Shown: in pieces, positions 12,641 to 25,807 of the stretch | Layout: the number at the start of each line of letters is the position of its first letter | How positions within the stretch are numbered: the first letter of the stretch is position 1 | DNA from: Conidiobolus incongruus B7586 | Lineage: Eukaryota; Entomophthoromycota; Entomophthoromycetes; Entomophthorales; Conidiobolaceae | Direction of reading: 5' to 3' | Assembly (NCBI GenBank): GCA_000697335.1 | Contig: JNEM01015573.1 | Coordinates: 1-47,824, forward strand | DNA: 47,824 nucleotides | Translations under genes and position numbers: made by a program | The notes under the pieces: generated by a model | What the model was told of the DNA's origin: nothing | Databases searched by the model: none | The model's input: only the letters and a program-made list of their open reading frames with translations

Positions 12641-13352
12641 TTTCAAATTTTAAATTGGACAAATGTATTGTTGATATCTTTTTTAAATTTGTAAAATAGC
12701 AATACTTTGGATATAGAAAATTTAATTTATTTACACTATAACCAACACAATAGTTTTCCATCTTCTCATTTATTTTAATGTCAGCTTATACTTTATATTT
12801 ATATTCTATTTTGTTACAATTTGAAATTATGAAATCATAGAACTATAAATGAGAATTTAGTTTTAAACCGAAACTTGATTATATTTTGAACTTGATAATG
12901 ATATACTTTTGCATAATTATTATACTAGTGAGTAATTAATTATATAGTTTTTATGTTATGCAATAATATCATTTTCTTATATTCTAAATATAAAATATTA
13001 ATCCACCTATTAGGATCTTTACATCGATTTTTTCATTGGCTTTATAATTTATTTTGAATATAATTTTAAAAGTTTCGATTTTTGACAAAAACCTTCCTAT
13101 GAGAATTGTGTATTAGACTTCCAAATTAGATATCCTAGTTTCGACTTTTCCAGACATTGATGTAATATCATTGAATAATACATTGGTTTATTAACTGGTC
13201 ACCATTTTTATACCTATATTCAACAATACAAAAGCTCTGTTTGAATTAATTGATCGATTCTTTGATATTAAGTACAGTCCAGATTAGTTTCTGAAATTGG
13301 ACCAATGACCTTTTTGGACTATAATTCTTCAGTAAATTAATTTTAATTATAT
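12641..13352. other. Intergenic
   Basis: This is the presumed 5' flank of the orphan membrane-protein gene. Nothing else was recognised. Confidence 0.45.
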
Positions 13353-13687
13353 TGTCACGAGTCAGGTGACTCTCCTCCCACGTAATATGCTTACTTCAAC
13401 TGAATATAAGGGTCATTCCCCCCCTCATGTGACCAACCACTTCAACCCTATCCTTTAATCAGCTAATGATACAACCCTCCAGAAAACTCCAGAAACCTAC
13501 TACTCTATGCACTATATATAGAACCCAGAAACAGAGCTATACTACAGAGAAGGAGTTTGATCTGGGTCCTCCCAGCTATTTGGCTTAAATCAATAAACCC
13601 CCTATCTCCCTAACCTTTACCTGGAAATCCCTAGATCTCTCTCTTTTGCTTATACTATTCCGGACGCGGCTTTCCCAAGACGTGTTA
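13353..13687 (+). mobile_element. Probable solo LTR, GC-richer, little decayed
   Basis: A compositional island of about 335 bp, clearly richer in G+C than its surroundings. It opens TGTCACGAGTCAGGTGAC and closes near GGACGCGGCTTTCC...GACGTGTTA, so the ends are partly inverted (TGTCACG against CGTGTTA). It contains a TATA-like CTATATATAGAA near 13511-13522 and AATAAA near 13589, the order expected for an LTR promoter and poly(A) signal. The same four bases (ATAT) flank both sides, though that is weak evidence in AT-rich DNA. No internal retrotransposon region adjoins it, so a solo LTR left by recombination is the likeliest reading. It is unrelated to the gypsy LTRs at 341 and 5579. Confidence 0.6.
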
Positions 13688-13841
13688 ATATCAAATAATT
13701 CTATTAAATAACAATTGTTTGAAAAATGATTTCAAGTCTATATATCAAAGAGTAATTAATAATCAAATAGTCCAAGAAATAGAAATATGTATGGTCATGC
13801 TATTTGTGACATCTAAATTCAAAAATTTTTATAATACATAC

Positions 13842-14277
13842 TGACGACCGCAATTGTGGGAGGAAATAGACTTTTAAAACTTAAGCGGGGAATCACCAGT
13901 GGTAAACAACAGGTTACCACAGGGTTACGGGAAATTGATGGGGTTCACCAAATCAGGTGCAAACGGCTTACTGTAAATTGGGTTCTTTGTATAAAGTAAT
14001 TATCTCATGCTCGTCACGGCTCAATGCTTTTGTGAGGGTTGTGAGAAAAACTTAGAGACTGGATACTTTTGAAATGAAGATAAAAGAGACGTGTTTATTA
14101 GTTCATTCATGATAATCTTATATTAGCTTTTATTGTTGATTTTTATGGATAGGAATGGCGCAGTGACAGCAAGGAACACAACCACCTGGTTCAGGAAATG
14201 AGTGTTCCCAATGTGACTTCTCGATTCAGTATGGTAATTGCAGTTCCTTGAGCGACTGACAAGATCATTTCCCATCA
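13842..14277 (-). mobile_element. LTR-like dispersed repeat, copy 1
   Basis: About 436 bp, homologous to 37238-37493 in the opposite orientation. Read on the minus strand it starts TGATGGG and ends CGGTCGTCA, giving TG...CA termini. It is flanked by a perfect 4-base repeat (ATAC on the plus strand at 13838-13841 and 14278-14281). The first and last 65-85 bases match copy 2 at roughly 75-80%, while the middle is about 180 bp longer here. It contains no sustained ORF. A solo LTR or short non-autonomous element fits best. It is 155 bp from the solo LTR at 13353-13687 but is unrelated to it in sequence. Confidence 0.6.
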
Positions 14278-14607
14278 ATACCAATCTTAGTCCCAATTTG
14301 TTTCAAATCTAGAATTAATATACCATTAATACAGATTTATATTTTAACTCCATATATATTTAAAGAAATGTTGCGGTTTGTATTTTTGAAATGAGTGAAT
14401 TCAAAATGTTATTAAAATATTTGAAAATAACCTCAATGATTAGATTTTATATCTAAATATATATTTAATTATAAACTATAAATTTATCAAGCTTTATTCA
14501 CTTTTCCAAACTAAAATCAGAAAATTTGAAATCAATTTATATTAGAAGTTATATATATAGATTTTATTATACTATTACTCTATATTTTAAAAAATAGGAA
14601 TTTATTG

Positions 14608-15890
14608 CAATTTAAAATAAATAAATATTTAATATATAATATATAAAAATAAATATATAATATAAATTTAATAGTTTTTTTATTATTAATAAATTTTTGT
14701 TATACTTTTAACAAACTTTTAACACTTAAAAAATTGTTCTTTTTATTAAAGACTAAAATTTGATGTTTTATAAACCAATTAAATTTTCCTGTAGAAATTT
14801 TTTTCTTGTAAGCTAGTTTTTTAATAGCTTAAAGCAATTATAATTGCATAAGTTATAATCTAAAGAATATACTAAATATAGTAGTTTTTTCTAACTGTTT
14901 TTAATTAGAAAATTTTTTATAGCTTTTAATTTATGTATTTTATCATTATTATGTAAAATATTAAGTTTTTTTAAATTATATTAAAAACACTAGTTAAAAA
15001 TAATTTTATTTTAAAAAAACAATATAAAAATTACTATTAATTAATTTTCCTTTAAGAATTAAATAAAAGTAACATATACTATTATAATCTATTATAATAA
15101 TTAACATTTGTTTATTAGCAAAATGTTTATTTAAAGGGATTTGTAAAAAGGGTTAATTTAGCTTAATCTAACATTTTATGTTTTAGTAAAAAACTATATA
15201 AAGAGATTAAAAATTAATTAATTATAATTATTAACTATAAAAACTTGAGTTTCTGGTAATATTTTAATAAGTTTTATTTAACAATAGCTATTCTAACTTT
15301 TTTTAAGCTTTAATTAAATTATAAGGTATTTATTTTATATTTTTATTTATTAATTTAAGTTTAAGCTTTAATATATATAAAATGCTTATAAATCTAATAT
15401 TAAAGTATTTAGATAATTCTTTAATTAAAATAAAAAAGGGTTTTTTAATATATTTTTTCAATTTATTAATAATTAAAAAATAACTATTGAAATTAATCTT
15501 TTAGATTTTAATAAATTTTAAATAATTTCTCTTTTTAAAATAATTTACCTAATAATATTTTATTGATTTAAATAATATTTTATTATTAAAAGCTGTTTAT
15601 AAATTTCAAATAATCTTAAAAGATTTATGGCTAAGTTTTATTAATACCAAAAATAAATAACTTTTAATAATTATTATTTAGTTTAAATATGATTAAATTA
15701 AATGACAAATTTTAAAAAGTTAATTTTGCAATCAAAAAAATAATGAAATATATATATATATATATAATTTTAAAATTTACAATTTCCTATTTATTCTGTA
15801 TATATTTCTTTATTTAAAACTAATAATATGTTTGAAAAATCAAAAATTAAAAAATTTCCCATTATTTTAAATTCAAGGTAATATTACAGA
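14608..15890 (-). mobile_element. Mariner relic, copy A
   Basis: This is the same element as 46270-47640 and 37950-39080, in the same orientation, and is alignable over about 1.2 kb. Its transposase region is read on the minus strand; the part matching the DD34D catalytic end in copy C lies at about 14730-14960. Here the frame is destroyed by many stops, so it is inactive. Compared with copy C, the differences are mostly G-to-A and C-to-T, several of them TG-to-TA or CA-to-TA. A run of TA dinucleotides lies at about 15748-15768. Terminal inverted repeats are not clear, and the ends are accurate to about 30 bp. Confidence 0.75.
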
Positions 15891-18069
15891 TAAAATAATA
15901 TCTAATAAGTTAAAATATGAATTTTAGATTCTAAACAATACTGTTATTTATTTTAATCTATAAATATTAATTAAGGAATTAATATTTTTTATTCTTTTAA
16001 AATTAATTGAAATTTAACTAGAATTCATTTCAAAATAATTGAAATTTTATGTCTTAACAAAAATATCATATTTAATGGATTACATAAAGTGAATAAGTTG
16101 GATCTAAATTAATATTATTTTCAATCTAAACTTTATTCATATTTTTGAAAAATATATATTTTTTAAAATTTTTATTAATAATATTATTTATAAATTCCTA
16201 TATATCATTATAATATAAATAAAAAATTTGGTCAATTATAAATTACAAATAAAATTTCATTAATATATTAATATAAAGAGAACTTTACAGAATATATATC
16301 ACAATAGTATAAAAAATCAATTGATAATGATTTTAAAATAATTAAGTACCTTGAGTTGGATTTCTAGTATATTAATCTGTATTACATATATAAATTACAA
16401 TTGCAAAATTATTAAATTTATAAAATTGAATACTAAAAGTTTGAAAGGATTAGAGTATTCGTTTTTCATCCTTTGATAAATTAGTCTTTTATATATCTTA
16501 AGTTGTAAATTGATTTAACATCAAAGTAATCTTTTTAGCACTCAGTTCCTATATTTCAAAGATTGTCAGTTTAAGTAAGATTTTTAAATTAAATTTTACT
16601 GATATTTTTATAAAAGTTATTAGATTAATATTGTATACTAACTATAATTTCAATTTGTTCCATTACTATAAAACTAATATACCTTCATAAAATTTTTTTA
16701 TAGACGTTATGATATATATTTTAATATTGAAGTTGTAAAGGATATAATACATTTGAAACCCTACCTGATACATAAATAGTATAATATTTCATTAAACAAA
16801 ACTAATGCAACCTTTCATTAAAGTTTCTTAAATTGATATAAAATATTTATGAATTTAATTTCTACTAAACTAAGAATATATTTCAATTTTTATATATTTA
16901 ATATTTCGGGTGTATACTTTATAAATTGAATAGTTCACATTTAAAAATCATATTATATGAATTAATATTTCAAATTGAATTAAGGATAATTTTTAATAAC
17001 ACATTTTCATATATGACATGAAAATATAATAGAATAATTGCAATGCATAGTTATTAAAAAAACTTTTAAGTTTTGAAGGTAAATGTTCAATTTAATTTTT
17101 GGTATAGTGTACTATAGTTGTATAGAATTATTAAGCAATGGTAGAATGTTCTAAAATACCTTAGAAATTAAAAAAGGAGTTTTACATTAATCTGAGGTGG
17201 AAGTAAACATTTAAATTGATATATCAAATCAAATCATTAAATAATTTTTGATTAGTTTCAACTTTCATTAATTTTATCGAGTACTAGAGTATGTATAAGA
17301 TATGATAATAAGAATATTATTGGGAATAATTCTCTTCCAAGTTGTATAAATAGTTGACGAAATAAATTTGTCAAAAGTTAAGGGTCTGATGAACTATTAG
17401 TAAGCTTTTTTCCTAATAAAAATGCATTCAATAATCCTTACTGAAATTTTGATAAATAATTCATTTTGTGACTTTGGGATGAAATTATATTTCAAGAATA
17501 TTAATATCAATATAACAATTGAAAATAGGTAAATTTGGTTCATCCCTTAGGAATTTAGGTAAATAAGTCTTAAATTAAAATTAAATATAAAAGGAATTAT
17601 TTATCTCATTTAAATTAGTTTATAATCAAGTCAAAATCTTTTACACGACTAATTATCCAATATATTTGCAAAAACTCTCTGTTTTCTTTTGGATCATTCG
17701 GTTACTGAATATACTGAATTAAGGTATGGTCATGAAACCAATAAAAGAATTGAATAAATGTATTAACATGAATATAAACTATTTTAATGTTAGAAATTAA
17801 TTCAAAATAGAGAATATGACACCAAATTCTATTAAAAATATCACAATACATTAATAATTTATTATAGTTAAAATTAACCAAAAACATCCAGATAAAAGGA
17901 TTATAATATAAATTTAAGCATACTCTTATATATTAAAATATGTTTAATTAGACGATAAATTCAAATTACAATTGATATTCATTAGAGTAGGTGGAATATT
18001 ATAATCAAATTCACAATCATACGAAACATCAGAATAAAATGGATAGAAATATTTTCTGATTGATAAGTA
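15891..18069. other. Gene desert
   Basis: No gene could be supported on either strand. Short open frames such as the one near 17702-17887 (minus) have no domain or plausible start context. Confidence 0.45.
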
Positions 18070-19180
18070 GCATATCTGAGCACAGATATTACTAATGTGG
18101 AAACAATTGTTTATGGCTATATACTTAATGTTACAATCCTAAAATTTGATTCCAAATTTCATGTTTGTTGGTTTATCAATTTTATCAGGTTTTTCAACTC
18201 CTGCTTTTGGTTGATTTAATATTATCTCATTATAGTTCCATTGGTAAGTAGCTTTAAAAATTAGCTATAATGCCACTATCACATGGCTGTAGCTTTGATA
18301 TTGAATTCGCAGGTAAATTAATCAAGCATTTGGAATATATATTATTATTTATATCTAATTTAGGATGGAGCCCATTGAAGCTGTCCAAGGCTGGTGCAAC
18401 TTGTTTTCATAGCACCCTCATACTTTAATGGATATTTTTGTTAATCATACTAAAAAAAGTTTTTCTGTCAACCAACCCTTTTTATTGGAATAGTATTTCA
18501 ATTTGAGTTAGGTATACTATGATTCTTTAAACACTTAGTATTTGTGTGATTGGCAATGAATCCAAGTGGTACTCTATCCGATTCAACAGCATTACATAAC
18601 GTTATATTTGTGTAGTACTGTTTATAAAGTTTATATTCTTTCAAGCTTACAGTTGCGAGTGATCATGTACCCTATCTTAAATATTAAATATTGAGGATTT
18701 TTTACCTTTTAAAGATAGAATGGAGCAGCTTTGTCAAGATTATATACTAAACTACTGGTATTTGCTAAAAATCTCTCAATTTCTGGTAGTTTTTAGCCAC
18801 TAGATTAAAATTGATTGAGCCGCTTTCTCGAAATCTGTTATGATTTTGAATATAACACCACCATTTACACACATAAAATCATCCATTCAAAGTGCTAAAA
18901 TTCTTTTTGGAGCATATTGATAAGTTTAAATATCAGACTTTAGACTTTAATACATTCAATCAAGTTTATTCTGGACTGAGATCTTAGCACCAAATCATAT
19001 ATTGATTTTTGCAGATTGAGATTTCTTAAAATGTTTTTTATCATAAATGAAACTTATTATTATGATTAAATTATAAATAACTTTTACTTAATATATTAGA
19101 AATAGTTCTTGGACTAATATGAAATTTTTTACAAACCCATATAATTAACTCTTTGTGAATAACATTTCCTTTATATTGTT
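18070..19180 (-). mobile_element. Relic DNA transposon with pogo/Tigger-type end
   Basis: Read on the minus strand. Near 19170-19080 is a helix-turn-helix-like stretch (HISPRTISNIL). At 18385-18370 lies LDSFNGLHP, resembling the second catalytic motif LDNxxxHP. At 18322-18257 is INLPANSISKLQPCDSGII, a close match to the pogo/Tigger signature LPPNTTxxLQPLDxGVI that carries the third catalytic Asp (GAT at 18280-18278). A trailing piece with NCFHISNI near 18110 resembles the pogo C-terminus. The frame is broken by several stops and shifts. The section at about 18800-19050 reads more like a Tc1 transposase (NIWFGAKISVQNKLDCIE), so two neighbouring or nested relics are possible. It is much less T-shifted than the mariner copies. 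Confidence 0.5.
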
Positions 19181-21556
19181 TAGGGGGTTGTGTTATGCAA
19201 ATAATTTGAATTAATAATGAAATTATTTTGAGTAAATATTGTTTTATAATTGATATAATATCAAAATATTAACCTATACAATACTGATAATAACAATAAT
19301 TCAAGTCAGAATTAAATATATTCTATCAGAGCTTTCATTATTATTAGTCTCCAATTCATTGAACAGGCCTTGAAATTTTTCTATAACATATATTTAATAT
19401 CCGATTTTATATTGTAAAATGTTTTTGAATGGTATAATTGAAATTTAAATTTATAAATATTATTGATTTAATTATAATTCTGTTGTATTTGAAATGATCT
19501 TATACGAATAGAATATCAAAATTATGTAATAACAGATACCCGTGCTAAAATTTAATGCAAGTTTGTAAAATTAATGTTTATCTAATTAAATTTTAATGCA
19601 TATTAACATAGACAAATTCATAAAACTATTATTACATATTAACAATAAATTCCATTGGATATTGCTTATTAATATATTTAATAATATTATACTCTTCAAC
19701 AAATATTTACAAGTCCTGTTATATTTAATTTGAAAATTTAATTTATATTAGGATTTTATACCATTATCTAATTAAAACAATATGAATATCTTTTATAAGT
19801 GAAAAAATATGAAAAATTAGATTAGATAATTGAAAAATATGATAATTACAAATCAATATCAAATGTCATAATTTCAAAAATTGGTTATTAAAAATACGAT
19901 AAAGTTTATTCAAAATCATTATATTGTATATATTCTATTTAAATATCATAATTAATATTTTAAAGATAAAAGATTTTCCTAAATTTTTGAATTTTTTATA
20001 ATGCCAAATATTTTGATACACTTAAGTTTATTCTTTAATTCATTTCAAATATTTCAATTTTTTAAATTAGTATTTGTGGATAAAATGCGAATATCTGGAT
20101 CCAGTCCAATAAATATGTCCTTTGAAAAAGAATTAATATCAATGAGTTACAATATAGGCATATTTTATGCCTTTACATCTATATATTATACCAAAGTCAC
20201 TTTATAACAAATATAATATTCAATATGTGTCTCTCTCAATTTAAAACTAATGTAAAATGAATATCTTTACTAATATCATTGTTTAATATAGTTGTAATAT
20301 TGTATCAATTTCTTGCCACTTAGTATATATGCTTCGATTTAATTTAATCGGAAGAATCTAAATTCTAATCTTTGATATCTTCAACTAATCATATATTAAG
20401 AAGAATCAAAATTGTAAATAAATTATTAGTGTATATTATGCTTATAATATTCTACAATATAACTATAAGTCTTTTATAAAAATAATTGTTTAATAAAATG
20501 TATAAATGATAATCTCTATGCATACTCGAAATGTAGCTTGAATTTTTCAACCTCAAAATCTAATTAATAATTTAATTGTAAAATATTGTGGTGATTAATA
20601 TATTGATTAAAATCTAAAAATAGATCAATTTTGACCGAATATTATTAAAAAAAGCTCAATATGTTGAAATTTATGCTTATGCAGAATTCGTTAATGCTTT
20701 TTATATTAAATTTCAATAATCAATTAATATTTCAAAAATGTAATATACTGAATGATAATTATAAGATTGAGTTTATAGTTACACTATATTCAATTAATTC
20801 TCTATCTTTATTTGTAATCGATATTATAATTTCTAAAAGTAATTTGAAAACTAATATCAATTTGACACAAGCATTAATTTGATCATATTGAGTTGGTTTG
20901 ACTAATAAATAATTTGAACCAATTCTTGTATTACATAACTCAATTGAAGCACTATTGAAATATTGTTTGATTATTATGTAAAAGGTATATTCAAATTGGT
21001 GATATTCGGAACTTTTATTAATTTTCAATAATAAAAGAGTGTTTATATGTCTCACTACTATAGTGTTGAATGAATATGATGCAATGAAAACATTAATTTG
21101 GAGACATATAATACTTACAAATAGATCTTGACTTGGCTTGAAGCATGAGCTGTTTTAATAACAATAAAATCGGAATTAGACACATAAACAAAACATTCAA
21201 GATGATTTAATATCATAAAATTTAGTTAGTTTGGTTAATTTTGCTCTTTAGTATCTGAATATTCATTTTAAATTTCAAATTTTTGATAAATAGATCATGT
21301 TTCAGTTATCGATTAAAATGCTTTTAAAAATATTCATAAAAAATTGGAAATATTTATTCTAATATATTATTATTATTATTATTGATTAAATTTATCTATT
21401 TTATTATTTAACCTGATTGAAATAATATCAATAATTGTATTATTATTTATATATTATATAATTTCAATTTAGGCTACTTCTAAATTTATATTTTTCAAAA
21501 ATATAATAAAAATTGAATTAGATTTTAATATAATCTCAAATGCTAAATTCATTCAC
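19181..21556. other. Gene desert
   Basis: No supportable gene or RNA. A 68-codon frame at 20001-20207 and overlapping frames on both strands near 20660-21055 are low-complexity, rich in Ile/Leu/Phe/Asn, and match nothing I know. Confidence 0.45.
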
Positions 21557-21620
<64 letters not shown>

Positions 21621-21621
21621 T
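21557..21621. repeat. (AAT)n microsatellite
   Basis: About 21-22 uninterrupted AAT units, the longest trinucleotide run in the window. Confidence 0.95.
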
Positions 21622-24088
21622 TGCTTTGTATAGGTAATATTGATTTTAAATAGACTTGGTTGTACCTAACTTAACATACAGTCAGTAATAACTGTACCAA
21701 TATGTTTTAATAATATTATCACAGTCCTGCAGTGATTTTAGAATGCTAATGCATTTGAAATTGAGCTTATCAACCTCAAAAAGAATTTTCATTTTACTCA
21801 GTTTTGGAGCCAAAGACATAATAAATACCAAATAACAAAGCAGAGTAATTTATACATATATTATAACAACTATAATGAAATTTTTATAACATATAGCTAT
21901 AGATACCCATTTAGGTCCACATATTTCTTCGTGGAGAGGGTATTAACTTGATTTTCTTTGGCATTAATATTCCAAAATCATTAAACAGCCCTGATTGTAA
22001 ATCTCAAGTTTCAAGAGCCCAAACTCTTGTTAAATTGCAAAGCGAAAAAACTTGATCCCAAAAAAAATGAATTAAATGGCCATAAACCTAAGTAATCATT
22101 TAAGCAAGTTTCCTTTGATTTTGTCCTCATTTTTTAACTCTACATCAAATTCAATTGAATTACAAAAATTTCATTTGTTTTATTCTATTAATTTTTTAAT
22201 ATATTAGAAATTAACTATTAAAAAATTAATACTAGGTATAGTGTTTAATATAAAAATTAATAGTTTTATAACTTCATTCAATATATTTTAATTTTCAACT
22301 ATTATTTTTTGAATTTTTAAAAAATTATTTTTACTTTCTTTAATTCAACTTCTTCATTTTATTTTATTTAAATCAAACAAACTATTAATATGTTTAAATT
22401 AAAAAAAACTTTTTGAATATTTTTATTCAATTATATATATTTAAATTGATAATATCTTGAAATATTAAATTATATATTGAAAAAATGACTTTTATAATGA
22501 ATTTATTGACAACTTAAATTAGATATTGAGCAAATGTGTTGTTTTAATCAATACAAAAATTAAAATAAGTCAAAAATACCTAATATATGATGGTAAAAGT
22601 ATATATTCGCAATATATATTATTTTTTACATTATTCAAATACATGAAATAGAGCAATTTGGCCTATATTATATTTTTTTATTCAAATTATATTGATATAA
22701 AACATTATTAGATGCATTAATCTTTTTTTAAATTCAAAATTATATTTGCATAAAATCGGGATAAAACGCGTAAGAAACATGTAATGGTAAGAGGTAGAAT
22801 ATATTCAATAATCCATATTAAAATTAAGCAACTGTATAGTTTTTAACATTTGAAAAAAATTGTTTAATTATGTTAAAAAAATTCAGTTATAAAATAAAAT
22901 TGAAATTCTACAAAAAATATATTATAATTTTGATTCTTTAAGATTTAATAATTAATTCATTGCACCATAAAATAAGTATATACCATCATTTTATAATATA
23001 AATTGAATTTTATGAATCATTATATTCTATATATTTGATTCAATATTTTCAAAAAATCGATAGTCTATGTTTAAGAAATCTTATAGTGATTATATCTTTA
23101 TTGATTTTATAATGTCGTAGTATTTGAATAAAATAAATAGTATACATAATAAGATCTTTTAAAAACTGTGAAATAATAGGATAAATCACTTGCAATATAG
23201 TAATTATCATTAATTTGACTAAGTTATCTATTTTCATGAAATTAATAATTTTGAATCAGAGCGACCATCAACCTTATACATATGTGTGTTGAAATTAACT
23301 AAAAATAGAGATAATCATATCATAATGACATTTCATCATTGTCATTTGTTATATCATTAAATTAAAAGCATTTTGATAAATAGCGCTGTGTTTTTAATTA
23401 AGATTCACAATTATTCTAATTACAAAGTTTTTTTTAATATCTATTTTTGGGTTTATTTATTACTTAATCCATATCATTTTACATTTATTTTAATTTTATA
23501 TAAATGGGAAAATTTGACAAAATTTGAATCTTATAAAATGCAATAATTATTACTAAAATTTAATAAGCATATATTTAATTCCAATCATGGATTAGTCCAT
23601 ATATTATTTACCAATTTTGATCTAATAGTTTTAGGATTGAGAATTGATTAAATTTGTAGCAAATTGAGGATAAACTAATAAAAATCAAATTTTAAAATTC
23701 AATATAAAAAAAATTTTAATTTCTAATATGTTATATTAAAATGAAATAAAAAAAAATATTTTTTTAAAGTGATATTAATTGAATCAAAAAAAATAATGAT
23801 ATTTTTAAAGTTATCCGGCAAATTAAATTCCGAATCATTTTGATAAATTATTCTTTAGCTAATAAACTCAATTTATTAATTAATAAATATCATATAAAGG
23901 AATTGATTGGTTAATGATAAATAAATACGAATATCAAAATTATTTGAATCATCTAATATTAATGATTAAATAATGACGATTAATTTATATATTAAATAAT
24001 CTTTGAGCTAGACAATAATAAATTTTTTATATATTTTCCGATTTCTGTTTTTATTTGAAAACTTAATTGTAAAAGCTATGCATAATAT
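21622..24088. other. Gene desert
   Basis: Nothing assignable. The part at about 21640-22100 has a more balanced base composition than its surroundings and may be old gene or transposon debris, but no frame stays open. Confidence 0.4.
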
Positions 24089-24345
24089 TCATGTACATAT
24101 TGAAGGGATGTGAAATTTCATCTGGCCAAGGATGAAAATAACGATTATATTGTAATCAATCCTAATTATCGGAACCTCAGCGATTAAAAACAGGGTTATA
24201 TGGGAGAGAATTATAATGGTAGAGTTATTAAATTGAATAGAAATATGTGCATGGAATTTCAATACCGTTGAATTTTGACTCTTTGAAGATCCTTTCGTTT
24301 CATACTGAACCACTTGTCAATTTCCATGTTATTCATGGAATGAAC
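24089..24345 (-). pseudogene. Gene-like island, possible relic of a SAP-type protein
   Basis: A short island of more balanced base composition. On the minus strand an ATG near 24330 opens MEIDKWFSMKRKDLQRVKIQ before a stop. The MKRKDLQ part resembles the first helix of SAP domains. A different minus frame is open across 24089-24313 without recognisable content. I infer a decayed gene or transposon fragment; chance cannot be excluded. Confidence 0.2.
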
Positions 24346-25776
24346 GTAATATAATTGGTTTACATAGTTATTTGGTAATTTCTCCAATCTCTAAATTGGG
24401 TTTGAAGTTGATAACATTATTTTAAAATAGTTCATATTGATTTTTTATAATAAAATATATAATAATAATAATAACTATTACTTCAAATAAATTATACACT
24501 AGAAACATCATTATAATTTGAATCAAAGATAATAATTATTTCATTTTTCCTTCAATTGATGTTAAATTTTAATATAAAATTGATAAAATAGGATTTTAAA
24601 AAACATCCCTATATTATGGCATTGTAAAATGTTTTTATTATATGAAATCTTTTATTCATATTAAAAAGTCAAAATATATCATTTTAAGATAACTAATTTT
24701 CTTGCTTTGAGGTACATTTTGCAAATGTATAATTTAATTAAAATTATGTCAATAAAACAGGGTACAAAAAAATCAAATAATTGATTTTTGAAATTGAGAG
24801 AATTTTGGGGAGGAAAAGCGTTTTTGATTTTGAAATTATGAAAATTCAACAAAATATTTCAGTTAACCTTTATTTGAAAATTGCATAAAATACACTAATT
24901 TGTCAGGTAACGAAAGCCAAAATTTTAGTCTGACACCCAATGAATATTTGTATGATAATGAAACATTATTTAAATGCTAAGGTAATTGGCTATTATTCAA
25001 TAATTTCATCATTCTCTATTTAAAAATTTTATAGTAAAATGACTCAATATAAAACTACTTAATAAAATTTATAAATATTATTTAAAAAAAATGTCAAAAA
25101 ATAACACTTTCCGATTTGATAGTGATTACATTAAATTGTTTGAATAATTCATTAGATAAGTCCAGTACTTTAATTGATTCAACTATTGCATCATTTTTTG
25201 CTATTAAATACATGAAAAGGAGTGTATCTGAATATATATATATATTTCAGTTTATATCAAATAAATTAATCATTCAAGGTATATAATCTTTTTTTTTCAT
25301 TTTTATTATCTGAAATTTGTCTTAAATTAGTAATTTATTACCGCAATTTTGTTTCTTTTAATGAAATTACATTTAAATTTGGATTATTAGTGTAATATTA
25401 AAATGATAGAAAATAAAATTATATTAAATAATATGTAATTACAACGAAATATATATTATTTTTTAAATATTTTAAAATACAAACAAAGTTTACATCATTT
25501 TTATAATATAATATTTAATTAATTAATTTTAATCTAAGTGTTAAAGTATTTATTATTTTATTTATCAACAAAATGTAAAATTTGTTTTGATTATCTATTT
25601 AAAAAGGAGTCAATCAAACAAACAAATAAATATTATTTAATAAAATTTGAATTTTTTTTCAGAATTAAGTAGATGAGTTGAATATTTTTAATACTAATAT
25701 AGTATAATTATTTATAGGTTAATTCAGAAAATAGCATTTAATAATTCGATTATGGATATTTATTTATTTATTTCTA

Positions 25777-25807
<31 letters not shown>

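Noticed and set aside
13842-14277. Possible group I intron or RNase P-like RNA
   Set aside because: CAATTGTGGGAGG and TTAGAGACTGGATAC resemble group I P and R elements, and AGGAAA recalls RNase P CR-I. However, no matching S element or pairing was found, and the related copy at 37238-37493 lacks the middle part. A mobile repeat explains it better.
20001-21055. Several 68-98 codon frames on both strands
   Set aside because: Overlapping on opposite strands, rich in Ile/Leu/Asn/Phe, with no motif; typical of chance frames in AT-rich DNA.
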